Shown piece by piece: positions 47,853-58,788 of a stretch of 64,000 nucleotides of DNA. The stretch covers positions 434,001-498,000 of the forward strand of contig JAEBUN010000017.1 of assembly GCA_023014365.1 (NCBI GenBank). Reading direction: 5' to 3'. The stretch's first letter is position 1. Each line of letters starts with the position of its first letter. The notes under the pieces were generated by a model. That model did not search any database. It had not been told where the DNA came from and saw only the letters and a program-made list of their open reading frames with translations. A program made the position numbers and the translations under genes. This DNA comes from Lepiota brunneoincarnata (Eukaryota > Basidiomycota > Agaricomycetes > Agaricales > Agaricaceae).

Positions 47853-48115
47853 TTTCTTGTGTAACTCCATCAAAAGAGGTATAGTACACCATTCATGGCA
47901 TTCTGCCATGCAATTAATAGATACATTCGATCTTTAGTGTTCTGGTCCCCCCCCCAATCAAACGAAGTTTGTAGTAGTCAGAACAAAACAGAAGGGGCAA
48001 GAGGCCGCGCCCCGGGAAAGAAGAGGGAAGGAAGATTTACCAGCCGTTCTTTATTCTCCAGGCTGGTTCACAGTTGAGTATAACTGCACACTGGGAAAAA
48101 AAAAAGCTCCAAGAA

Positions 48116-49767
48116 TCAAATCTTGGACTTCCCTTTCTCCAACTCCGCCTTAAGATCACCCTTTCCTAAGCTCCTCTCCTTTCTCAGCGCGACTTCCTCT
48201 TCACTAACCACCTTTCCGCCAACCTCCTGTTCCACCTCTTTCGCCACTTCAGCCAACCATATCCTTGTTTGTGCTTTACTTTTATCGCCGGCGCCTGAGA
48301 GATGGGAGTGGAGTTAGTAGAATAGCGGGGTGGGGGGAATATGGACGCCTACTTTTCGAAAAAGTGGGCAAATCACGCCCGATGAGGCTGACAAAGACAC
48401 CTTGTCCTAGAATCGGGTATGAACCGACTTGAATACCGTGAGGTTTCAATCGAGCTTGTAGGGTAGTTAGGATATGGCGCGATCAATGATTCAGGGCGGC
48501 TGTTGATTGATGAATCAGTATCAGGTTTGTACATACAGGGGGTAGGCCGGGGAGCAAGTTGGGAGAGCAGGATGTAACATAGGCGTATATGTGAGAGAAG
48601 CTTCGGCAAGTGTACGTACTCGGTGAACACCTGGATCCTCAGCGGTCTTTCCGATTTTGGTGGGAGTGGTATGAAAGGTGTGAGAAGGTGTAGCAGTTTT
48701 TGGAACTAGGGATGGTATGCCAGGCAGAACGCAGAGCTTGCCTTTTAGTCGGACCACAGGCTAATAGTACTTCAGCTCGTGTGATGCGAGGTGGTCTTGG
48801 AAAAACGTACCACCCAGAGATCTTCTCCGACGAAAAGGATTTCAACGTCCTCCCCACTAGGTAGCAATGCCATTCTTCTGGTGGCGGTTTGTTGTTCCTC
48901 GTTCTGCTGCTGTACCCATGGCCGGTGTTTGGTCATCTCCGTCAGACGGCGAACAGTCTCGTCATGATATTGCAGGGGCTGGTTAAATGATTTTGCCAGA
49001 GAACCATAAGTGATGTCTGTGTGTATGTGTGTGGGGGTTCACGCAATAGAAAGGATATCCAATGCTCACCATCGTGTGTAGGTCCAATGCCACCGCTTGT
49101 GACGACAAAGTCGTAGTTGGCGACTAGCCGTTTACTCGCTTCAACGCTGCGTTATTGATAAGACTGTGGGTCGTGTGAGGGGGAATTGGGGGGCGCGTAC
49201 ATTTCGTCTTCGCTATCAGCAATGACCTCAATCCGCTTTCTGGAAGAGAGTCAACTATCTCTGTCAACCCCTGTTCACATGTCCCTGCCGGAGGAAGGGT
49301 TATAAGGGGAGGGGGAGGTTGGACGTACAAGTCGATTCCGTGCTCGAAGCAATATTGAGCAAAGACATGAGAGTTCCGATCGTGGGTCTTTCCGTTCAGG
49401 ATCTCGTCGCTATCCGAAAAGTCAACCCATGAATGCTCAGAATGAGACCAAGAGGTTATGCTTGAGCGCACCCAATTACCAGAGCGGCCGCCGTCCGTAT
49501 ATACCTTCCTTCCCCTAACGGATTCTTGGGAACGGGTGATTTCAAGAAGGTTATTGTCGGTGCCGACGACGCAGGGGGTTGTGTTGCAGGCGTCAGGGCT
49601 AGGAGACGGCGAAGAGGAAGAGGAAGACATGGTGCGAAGAACTGGAGAGCTGCGACGGGAACTTGGTGGAGGACAGAAGGCCGATTTGGGATATCTAGAG
49701 CCGGTATGGACTGGTAAGCGGGGACTGGTTCGTGTGAGTGCGAATGGGAGGTTGCAAATGGTGCCAA
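48116..49767 (-). CDS. molybdopterin-binding (MoCF/CinA-like) domain protein, two frameshifts
   Basis: Exons: complement(join(48116..48294,48377..48499,48620..48760,48811..49016,49070..49146,49201..49239,49329..49409,49472..49767)). After a variable Ser/Pro-rich N-terminus (possibly a mitochondrial presequence) comes the PF00994 fold: AAALVIGDEILNGKTHDRN, HGIDLKRIEVIADSEDEI, FVVTSGGIGPTHDDITYGSL and a long ETVRRLTEMTKHR helix. VRLKGKLCVLPGIPSL follows. Two exons each carry one extra base: near 48714 (CCCTAGTTCC, between PSL and FQKLLHLL) and near 48463 (TATCCTAAC, between APY and LTTLQARLKPHG). Downstream of each, the family sequence resumes in the next frame, ending GGKVVSEEEVALRKER. The fungal proteins of this type are cytosolic or mitochondrial and of unsettled function. 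Either two assembly errors or an early pseudogene. Confidence 0.82.
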
Positions 49768-50464
49768 GGTTGGTAGAAAGGCGCATCTGAGGGAGTGGGG
49801 GTGGAGTCGGATTGTGGTGCGAGGTCAAAGGGAAGCCCAAGACATGAGAACGGTCGGGCTGGGTCAGAACAGGTGTGCACTCTGTTCTGCAACCCTGGAT
49901 AGTAGCAGTAACAATAATACTTGCTCAAGATTCGCACTCACTCTGATATTTGCAGGCGCAGTTGGCTCGCTCGAGGGGATGGTCAGCGTCGGATGGACCA
50001 CTAGCGCCCAACATCACAGCACAATACTTATTATTACAATCCCTGAATTTGCAATTTCGTTATTGTGTCTGTCATCAACATCGCCCCTCGCGACCAGCCA
50101 AGTATCGTCTGCTATCGCTATCTTTTAGCGTTGTCCTCGTCGACTATTTTCATTCAAGTTTTCACCAGTGAGCGGGGTTCCAAGCTTTTGAAGCTCCCTT
50201 TTAAAATAAGAACGCTGACGTAACTGAGCCCACGTGCTATCTGCAAGGTCAAGTTGGAAAAATCCAAGTTTAGCTTCTTCCAACAATAATTCCTTGACGA
50301 CTGGAAACGAAACATAACGACGACCCATCGCTCCGCTCCACGACAACCACAGGGAAACAATACGCCGTTGGACCCACTCGTCCCCTCCAGAATACCTTAA
50401 AGTCCACATTCGTTTGAACTACCGCCTTCATTCATCTCGTTTTCCCCCTCGCACATCGAAATCT
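49768..50464. promoter_or_regulatory. divergent promoter region
   Basis: The 697 bp between the minus-strand molybdopterin-domain gene and the plus-strand GPI-protein gene contain no supportable gene and must hold both promoters. No clear TATA box is visible near 50465. Confidence 0.35.
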
Positions 50465-51492
50465 ATGCTCTCATTACTAATCCTTACTCTCTTGGGCTTC
50501 AACGCCATTCTCTTCGCTCATGCTGATCTCTTTGTACGTTTCTCTCTTAAGAAAATCCGAGTTTTCAAGCTAAGCTTTCTGAGCAGGTTATTAAACCTGC
50601 AATGAGGTCGACATGTCATGCTGGTCAACCCTGTACCATTCAATGGATTGAAGATGGTGAACGTCCCCTCTTGGATGCCATAGATGAGAGTGAAGTGGGC
50701 CTATACATTGAAGAACAGGTATGCCACCCTTAGCGAACTACAGACAGCCCTTCTGACTGTCCTGCAGATTTTGGTACAGGCTATTAAAACGGTTAATGTT
50801 TCGGCCACCCACTCCATAACTTTTACTGTACGCCCTTTTGTTCTATCCTGTACCCTCCTCTCTGCTCACAATTATATAGCCCGACGCAAAAAGTGGACCC
50901 AGCCGGTTTGGCTAGTACGTTGGCTAAAGATAATTCTTTTCCTTGCATCTAACAGGAATCCAGCTACATTTCGTTTATCTCCAAAACGCTCAACGACGAG
51001 GATGGCCTGCCTCACGCCGCTTTCTCCCCCTTCTTCTCGTGCGTTTTTTTATCCCTTTATGTTCCCCAGATCACGGGTTTAACACTTGCCTTCCATGTTC
51101 GCTCGCCTTGCTTCATTATTATTTCGCCTGCCAATATCGATGACGTCTATAGTCTCGAAGGGATGTCAGGATCCATCAACCCTGAAGGGGCTTGTTCCTC
51201 ATCCTTCCCAACAATAACGGCCTCAGTCCCACCCGTAATTTCAACGATTACCGTCGGCACTCTTTCGACTCAGACGACGAGTACCCCTACCTCTTCGCCC
51301 TCTAACAAATCAATCTCCAGCACATCAGCCTCTAGCAGGCCAAGATCCAGCAGGCTTTCAACAACAACCTCTCCAACGCCCACCGCATCATCCTCGTCGT
51401 CTCGGACCAACGACAACGGCACCGTCAGGGGGGCTGGAGGAACTAGTCTCGGTGCCGTGCTGGCAGCCGTTGGGCTCATCCTAGCCCTCTGA
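50465..51492 (+). CDS. Ser/Thr-rich GPI-anchored protein, Kre9/KNH-like (second)
   Basis: Proposed CDS: join(50465..50533,50587..50718,50768..50827,50880..50914,50964..51038,51153..51492), 236 aa, in phase throughout. A signal peptide (MLSLLILTLLGFNAILFAHA) leads to a Kre9/KNH-like domain with VIKPAMRSTCHAGQPCTIQW, VGLYIEEQ, SITFTPDAKSGPSRFG and YYISFIS. A Ser/Thr-rich stalk of about 80 residues and a hydrophobic GPI tail (GAVLAAVGLILAL) follow. The last intron (114 nt) was chosen because acceptors inside it give stops, while tatag/TCTCG restores SLEGMSGSINPEGAC. The protein is expected at the cell surface, as for the relative at 20906-21795. Confidence 0.8.
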
Positions 51493-52377
51493 TTGATCTT
51501 ATGATGCCGGTTCGAAGTCGTTCTGGCGACGGCATCCCCTTTCCTCGGCAACCTCTTCTTGCGATACCCAACTTCCCTTTTTTTTCTGGGCGTCACCGTG
51601 TTTTCTTGCTCCTCCCCGCTGATTTAAAAGCTTAGACATCCCCATCATCCCTTTCCGAGTTATTTTCTGCATTCATTATTGCGCCACCTGTATTTGCATC
51701 TGCACTTGTACTATTCCTCACTTTTTGGAAACACATCATCACTCCCCTGCTTCCAGCAACCCCCCCCCTCCCCACCCCTTCCCCTTCCTCATAAATAAAG
51801 AAACAGCAGGCGGGCTAGCCACCTCCACGGTTTTCTAATACCCCCTCACTCTTCGCATCAGGCACTACCGGCTAGCGTCAAGGCTTTTCTACGTCGTATT
51901 TAAATATGGGAGAAATACCTCCTGCGATACCTTTGTGTGTTGATTGATTTATGCATAGCTGTCAGTAGGACAATGAACATTCGTTTTGCGATAGCGATGG
52001 AGTGATTCGTGTGATGGGTTCCTCAGCACTTATATTTTACCGCTTTGTTACTTTGAGTGGCATTGGCCGCAGCCGGGCGGTGAGTGGGAAGCGCGGACTG
52101 GGGGCTTGGGCATCAATTCGCCTTTTTGGCCTGGCTCGAAATGGATTGCCCCATGCTTATAGCATCTTGTGGTTAGCTTTTGATCATGTCCAGTCAGCGT
52201 CCCCATGATCAAACTGCTGTTTCTTCTGTGCACACAGCCATGTCGGGCTCTGAAGTCCCACGTCGTATGGGCACACAGGAGACCTGGGACAGGTGCACAG
52301 CATCACGTACCCCAGAAGAGGCGCTCAGATATTAGACCACGCCAAGGATATGGGTCCTTTTTCACCATCAACCAACG
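51493..52377. other. intergenic, no gene seen
   Basis: It holds the 3' flank of the GPI-protein gene (pyrimidine-rich, with a C-rich run near 51760-51785) and the 5' flank of the NACHT gene. The 52002-52208 frame lacks supporting features. Confidence 0.4.
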
Positions 52378-55015
52378 ATGCTGACCCCCTCTGCACCCCA
52401 TACCTCGGGTACTATATCAGGCTCCTCCTCAACTAGTGCCCAACAGCGAGGTTTAGTCTGCCCCCGCCCACTACTCGGGAATGTCTGTCAGCTGATAGAG
52501 CCCATTATAGATTCAGAGCGCCTCGATGCTACCCGAATTGCGCCAGCTTATTTCAATAATGCACACAACTTCGTCGTTCATAACCCACTCATGTGCGATA
52601 TCGAGACACAAGTTAACAACTACATGACAGGTCCGAGTGGTGAGTAGTCCCTCCCGCGTCCGACTGCGGGAGACGCAATATAACTCACATCCGTTCCACG
52701 CACAAGTCATGAAACTACTCTCCGACAAAACCCTCTCCGGCGCCGAGTTCGACTCCTCCGTCCGCTATCCACCTCCTCAATGCCACCCCGGCACCCGCTT
52801 AAGCATTAAGCAACAAATACAGCGCTGGTTCGACGACGACAAGGACGAGCGCAATTCACGATTACTGTGGCTTCATGGTGCCGCTGGTGTCGGAAAGACC
52901 GCCATCATCCAAACACTTGCAGAGGAGATCCCTCGTCGTCAATTGGGAGCTACCATTTTCTTTTCGCGGCCCAAGAAACGAAACAACCCCAACCGCGTCT
53001 TCACCACCGTTGCTTATCAATTGGGGGTCAAGATACCCGCTTATCGAGATTATCTCAAAAGTCATATCGAAGCCGATCCGAAATTGCTGGAGAAGTCGAT
53101 GAGGGAGCAATTTAAACGGCTCATCGAGATTCCGTTCGCCGAAGATAGGATATGCGAAGGTTCCGAGACATTGGCGATATTCCTGGACGGCCTCGATGAG
53201 TGCCAGGGCGAATATCAACAAAGCGAAATTGTCCGACTGATTGGGTGCTTGGTTTCCATGCACCCCTCCGTTCCACTATTATGGGTCATTTCAAGCCGCC
53301 CGGAACCACATTTACAAGTTGCGTTTGCTGGAACGCAGCTCGAGAGCTGGCAGTTGGAAGTTCCTGTCGACTCTGAGGAGGCATGCCGCGATGTTGAGCG
53401 GTACCTGCGAGGTGGATTCGATGAGGTCCGAAAGAAATACCCAGACTCGATACCATCCGGGGTACCCCGGTGGCCTCCAGAAAGCCAGTTCGTTCAGGTT
53501 GCGACTATAGCTTCGGGATTGTTTGTTTTTGCTTCGACGGTGGTCAAGTTTGTGGATGACCCCGCCTATGGAGACCCGGTGTCCCAACTCGAGCGTGTTC
53601 TGGGGGTCATCAACAGGTTCCCGCTTGCCAAACCGGGAGGAGGACGTAATCCTTTGGCGGCTCTGGATTTGCTCTACAACCAAATTCTCTCCGATATACC
53701 TGAAGACACTCTTCCCACTACGAAGAGGTTGCTGGGTTATCTCCTCTTGACCTACCGCGGTCATACGATGTTGACATACAAGCCAAAATCATTTGTCTCC
53801 ACCGCGAATATTCTTGGACTTGCGCAGAACGTTGCGTATGGCGCCGTTCGGAAGCTTCATTCTGTTCTCCATATCCCTAAGCCGGAAGTTGCCACGAGGG
53901 ATACCGTCGATTTCCGTCACGCTTCCTTTGCAGACTATCTCCAGGACCGGGCCCGTTCTGAAAATTTCTGGATCGATTGTGATGCAATATTGAAGGATGT
54001 GTGTCGATGCTGGTTCAGAGTGTTACAAGAGGCAAATGGGACAGGTGGGTCATGCCTTGTATTTTAATGTACTTGCGCCCTTGATTCTGACTAACCGTAC
54101 CTAGCATCTACCATGCCAACACCATCGGATATATATCTATCCTGGCCAGTCGATCAGGACAAAAACCTGAAAGCTGACATTTACCGTGAAGCTCACGAAA
54201 ATTGGTCGCAGGGCTTGATCCTGAAGACTACCGGACACAGCTTGGAGCGGAAGAAATGGGCGCGGAAGACACAGAAACGACTGGACAAACCAGAGACCGC
54301 AAAATCACTCGAGCCAAAGCCAAAAGAGCGCCAACTGTTCCGGTCCATCTTCAAACAAGGACGTGCTTCGAATTCACCTCGCACCAGAATCAGAATGATT
54401 CACTTCAAGGCTGATCGTTCTCTACTGCTCGAGTGTTTTGAGCAGTTCGACTTTTTTAGCATTGCGGATTATATATATCATTTGGGAAACTTCGTTCATT
54501 GGATTAAGGAAGACGTGCGTCCCCTTTTATTGTCGTCGTTCTTTCGTTTGGTTTGACAATTCGGTCGCACAGTCCCCGCCAGAGTTCTGGAACAATCACC
54601 TTATTCAGCCATACCCACTCAGCATGTTGGATATCGGTCTCATCCGCGCTGATAAGAACGCATATTTCATTGGTCCAGAAGGTGAAGGTCTAGTGCCCGG
54701 CGTCAAGATCAGATGTTGCCTGGAGTCGGAACTGCGGATTCGGAACGGTCGGAGGGTAGAGTGCAAACTTTGTGTATGTTGCCTTCCCTCTTCTCTGTCA
54801 GCTAAGCATCATCTAAAGTACCTTGATAACGCCCCATATAGAAACAGAGTCCTGTGAATTCTGTTTATCGGATGTTACAAGAATTCCGCGCAGCACAAGA
54901 GCGATTTCCTTATACCTATGTTCTGATCCTAGGAAAGGAGACAAATAGGTGCATTATCTTCAAGAACGATACCATGGAAGGACACAGCATCACATATGTC
55001 ATCCCATATTCGTGA
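52378..55015 (+). CDS. NACHT-domain STAND NTPase (NLR-like)
   Basis: Proposed CDS: join(52378..52639,52707..54044,54105..54514,54573..54773,54842..55015), 794 aa, all joins in phase. After about 85 mostly Ser/Thr-rich residues comes the linker found before fungal NACHT domains (GAEFDSSVRYPPPQCHPGTR). The NTPase follows with Walker A HGAAGVGKTAI (about 144-154), Walker B LAIFLDGLDEC (about 245), sensor WVISSRPEP and the VDFRHASFADYL end motif. No WD40, ankyrin or TPR repeats follow. The C-terminal ~250 residues are instead a basic linker, then a mixed region (LDIGLIRADKNAYFIGPEG; YTYVLILGKETNRCIIF) that I do not recognise. Such proteins act in non-self recognition and programmed cell death in fungi. 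No typical N-terminal effector domain is visible, so this could be a sensor without its own executor. Confidence 0.85.
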
Positions 55016-55176
55016 CCTGTTCTCATCTTACCCGGCGCCCTATCGTGGATCGATGATACAGAACGCAGATCAACATTTCAACACATTACAAAGCTCCTGT
55101 ACCGAGTCATATCTTACTTATATAAATGTCTATGATCAATGGTAGGAATAACGACAGGCAGTGCAGATGATATGGA

Positions 55177-56048
55177 TCAAGCGCTAGTGGTGGTAGGCGC
55201 AGGGTCGGTCGTGCCGTCCGTGGCAGTCTCCGTGGGCTCTGGGATATCCGTGAAGCTATCCGTGGGAGTGGATATAGTAGGCTCTGGGATGTCCGTCGAG
55301 TCGTCTGTGGAAGTTTCGGTGGGCTCTGGAATGTCTGTAGAATCGTCTGTGACAGTTCCCGTGGGTTCTGGGAAATCCGTCGAGTCGTCTGTGGAAGTCT
55401 CGGTAGGCTCTGGGAAATCCGTCGAGCCATCAGTGAAGGTCTCCGTCGGCTCTGGAAAATCAGTAGAGTCTCCGGTAACCTCAGGAGTTTCGTCACAGCT
55501 CGTAACACCAGTCATGATGGGCGTGGGCGTGGTGTAACTGGTGGGCGTCTCGGTGAAGGTTACGGTGAAAGTCATGGTGTGGATTTCTGGGTGCTCGGAC
55601 TCGTAGGACTCGATCTCAGAGACGATCGGAGGGGCAGGTGCGAATGTGTCGGTGAAGGGAGTGAAGGAGGCTGTCGCACTCCAAAAAGTAGGGGTGCCAT
55701 CGGAGGCAAATGAGGTGGTTGGAATGACCTCAGTTGACGCTGAGAAAGTTGGCACGGTCACTGGTGTGGAGAAATCAGAGGCGGTGGACGTTGAGAAGTC
55801 CGGGACGGTCACAGGTGTGGAGGACTCAGAGACGGTGGGGGACTCAGAGACAGTGGACGTTGTGCTAGGATCATTCTGACGCTTGTTCATCCGGACCTAT
55901 GAGGAGACCGTTAGCAAGGAGACCATCTCGCTGAATGTTGGGAATCGCTTACACCATTGGGAGCTGCTACAGGGCTGCCGTAGGTGAACGGAGAGCATGC
56001 CACTGCGATGAGCGAAACAGTGATAAGCGATCTGAGGTACCCGTTCAT
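55177..56048 (-). CDS. secreted Ser/Thr/Pro repeat protein
   Basis: Proposed CDS: complement(join(55177..55896,55953..56048)), 271 aa. Exon 1 is a signal peptide (MNGYLRSLITVSLIAVACSPF). Exon 2 starts VRMNKRQND, where KR is a likely Kex2 cleavage site, then a Thr/Ser/Val-rich stretch. The last ~95 residues are six or seven imperfect copies of a 14-residue unit of the type STDFPEPTETSTDD, alternating acidic, Pro and Thr positions. The protein should be extracellular and O-glycosylated; no GPI tail is seen (it ends PAPTTTSA), so it is probably released or wall-entangled. Function unknown. It converges with the NACHT gene, 161 bp apart. Open frames antisense to the repeats are an effect of the repeat composition. 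Confidence 0.75.
55185..55470 (-). repeat. 42-bp coding tandem repeat
   Basis: About seven imperfect 42-bp units, each encoding a FPEPTETxTDDSTD-like block with F/I alternation at the second core residue. Repeat number probably varies between strains. Confidence 0.8.
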
Positions 56049-56824
56049 TGTGTCTCTGAATTTAGGTGAACTGGACAAAATTCGAGAACTTGGGGGAAGG
56101 ATTTCTTGTAGTTGCGACCCATTTATATAGGTAAACTCAATGCGGTACGAGGGGAGCACGAGTGGCGTGACAGGGGGGGTGGCACAGGTATAATACGCAG
56201 TCGCTCCATCTGGTTAACCTGGGCCCCGAAACACGCCGCGCGGCGGGACAGAAAAAGGGCACATTTGGTATGCCCAAGCTCCCTTGGCTCCATTCGTGCG
56301 AGTTCCAGAGTAAGGCCAAGCGTGATATAGATAGTCCGACGTTGGAGGTTGCCAGCGCGCAACTCCCAAGTCAAAAGTATTGATGATACAGCTTGTCAGC
56401 CGTTTGGTGGCGAAAATGCTCCAAAATGAACACCGCATCGTTGCCAAAGCTTTGATACTGCAACTAATTTGCGCCGGAGAGACATGTCCGTGGGTTAAGC
56501 GCGTCGGGGTGCACAAATGGTCTGCGGAGGGCGAGTGCTATAAATAGCACGCAACATTGGAGCCCCGGAAACAGACGGCATTTCGGCAGCAGTTTGGCGG
56601 TGTCGCTGTTGCAAGGCCCACAAACCCTCGCAGACATATTACTCGGCGATCCATACCCATGTAACCTTGTTGCGATGGTTCCTTACGTTCCGATAATCAG
56701 AACATATGTCCAAGTTGAGGTATCATAATGGAGTGAAGTGTCTGTAACCGATCAAGCGAATATCCATTTCCCTTATATTTACGTATATCCTGCGCACACC
56801 AGATCTTCAATGATTCAATCATTA
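56049..56824. other. intergenic, promoter of the repeat protein
   Basis: A minus-strand TATATAAA (56122-56129) lies about 75 bp before the repeat-protein ATG and is a likely TATA box. At 56535-56550 there is a perfect palindrome, gtgctat-aa-atagcac, with a TATAAATA core. No gene is supported. Confidence 0.45.
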
Positions 56825-58116
56825 TCATTTTTTCAACACTTTCAGCAATGCATTGACTCCATCTAACCCGAACTCGTCGGGTGGATAACAAACATACATC
56901 GGTTCGTGTGCAGGGTCGAATTTGCTCTACCCAGCCGGCCGTCAGCATCTCTCTCATATCCAAGACTGAAAAGAGCGTACCCTGAAATCGCCCCTTCGTA
57001 GCAACCCCGCGGTATGTGCAACCTTTCCGTATGTCTTGCTTAGCATCTGGACTCGCCAACCCCCGAGATTATGCACCGGGTTCAACCCATCCGCAGCACT
57101 GATGCCAAACGTAATCGTAACACGATTATGTGTGCGATCGCCGGATCCGGTTGCGCCAGTTGTCTCATCGCTGTGGCCGTTAGTCCCAGCGGTTTCTTTC
57201 TGCTTCTCCTCATAAAGTTCCTTGATGGCTTGATAAATGAGAGCCTCCGATGTACCCTTCGGAGCATTAGGGAAAGAAATAGCGTTCTTTATTTGCCAGG
57301 AAATGCCTCCATGGATCGGAGTAAGGATGAGGAGACCAACGGCTTTCCCATCGTTCTTCGCAATCCAGTAACGTCTATGCTCGCTGTCGATCCAAGGTTG
57401 TAGGGAGGTCTACTTGGAATTTCAGCTTCCAGGTCCAAGAAAAAAAGAAAAAAAAGGGCAACCAACGGAGGCGATCTGTAGCCCGTCCTTGTTCGACTTC
57501 CACTCCCTCACCCCTTCTTCCACCGCTTTCTTGTCCTCTTCCGATATTCCAGCCGCCCCACCTTTGATCCCCTCCACCCGTACATCATACTTCTCAGCTC
57601 TGTTCAAGTTCTTCTTCAGATCCTTGACCACGTGCACGCCTTCCTTTCCCTTGGCTTCCGTGCCCGTCAAGTGCAGAAGGTGTTGTGGGTCAATTACGTC
57701 TTCATAAATACACGAGACGACGCTCCACCCAAAGTCGTCACTTGCGAGAACCTCCTCAAGGTCGTGGTCGACACATGCCCATATTGGCTGGAGGTCCATT
57801 GATCGGACATATTCGACGAAAGCTTGGGCGGTGGGTCGGAGGGCTTTGGGTGACGAGACCAGGGGATTTCCCCATGCGAAAACGTATGGGTCTGTATGTG
57901 AATGTTAGGAAGCCCAACAGTTTGAAGCTCAAACCCGCTCCTACCGTTCTGCATGTAGCCTTGTACAGGCCTGAAATCCGACCCGGGCACATCCTTGGAA
58001 GGTTGCCAAATCTTGTACCGGTCGAATTCCAGCCAGGCGGTGGCACTCGAGGATCCGTGCTTGGCTATGAGATCAGCGATGGAAGACTTGTCGAAGCCGT
58101 TGGTACCCTTAGACAT
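56825..58116 (-). CDS. DUF2156-type (LPG synthase C-terminal-like) transferase domain protein
   Basis: Proposed CDS: complement(join(56825..56926,56981..57409,57467..57891,57945..58116)), 375 aa. It starts MSKGTNGFDKSSIADLIAKHG, then SSSATAWLEFDRYKIWQ and PVQGYMQ. PYVFAWGNPLVSS, GWSVVSCIYEDVIDP and HVVKDLKKNLNRAEKYDV are typical of the DUF2156 / phosphatidylglycerol lysyltransferase C-terminal fold, a tandem GNAT-like domain. The second half has HRRYWIAKNDGKAVGLLILTPI and WRVQMLSKTYGKVAHT. No membrane segments are present, unlike bacterial MprF, so a soluble acyl- or aminoacyl-transfer role is inferred; the substrate is unknown. The 5' part and upstream DNA are duplicated at 60240-60990. Confidence 0.8.
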
Positions 58117-58788
58117 ATTGCTGGCGATTCGAGTTGTAAGAACTGTAAAAAGGTAGGAATATGGTGTCTGTCATCTCGCGGCCTCAGTTTTGTTTTCTAC
58201 CAGCTGGTGGATATTGATGACGTCAGCGTTATGGAGAATCACATTGAATGTTTTCGATGACCTTACAAAGGCCACTGGTCACCACTTTTGTCACCGATGA
58301 TGAATAATTAATGACCGTGGGGGAGCATCTTTGGACGTCCCCAGGCTTCTTATGAGGCGTCAACTTAGAACCAAGCTGGTTCATATTCATCAGGGCTAGT
58401 TGGATATGTCGCTCTGCTCCAAGGTCCTGCTGGCTATATTTGAACATGAGATATATGCTAAAATATCATAACTATAGATATAAACTCAAGAAATCAGAGA
58501 CAATGAGCTCGGGACGGAGAATAAAACCAAACGACTCTCTATGCTAACTCTTGGTTCAATCCCAAGACCTCCCACTTTCGCGGCTTGCCGCCCTATCTTC
58601 AGAACGGCCGGCCTGATGCTACACACAGATAGGCAAACAAAAAGTCGTGGTGTAAAAGACCCCACAGTGGACCGGCAGCTGCCATGGTAATTCTGTTAGG
58701 GGCAGCGAAGCCCTGCTGGAGTATATCACATGATCCAATAAATGACCTCAGCTGGACACTTGTCTTAACCCGGGGTCAGTCGTCTGGC
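58117..58788. repeat. 5' flank of the DUF2156 gene, duplicated at 60.5-61.0 kb
   Basis: Non-coding. Blocks such as 'gtaagaactgt-aaaaggca', 'ttggttcaatccc-aagacct', 'gcctgatgctacaca' and 'gtgtaaaag-cc' recur in order at 60560-60970. Confidence 0.75.

Noticed and set aside
55139..55537. Plus-strand open frame of 132 codons with Ser/Val/Gly repeats
   Set aside because: It is the antisense of the Thr/Pro repeat gene; the repeat composition keeps the opposite frame open. It has no signal peptide or splice context.
58540..58575. tRNA-like T-arm and B box (cttggttcaatcccaag), also near 60845
   Set aside because: No matching acceptor stem, D arm or anticodon arm could be folded upstream. At most it is a SINE-like relic within the duplicated flank.
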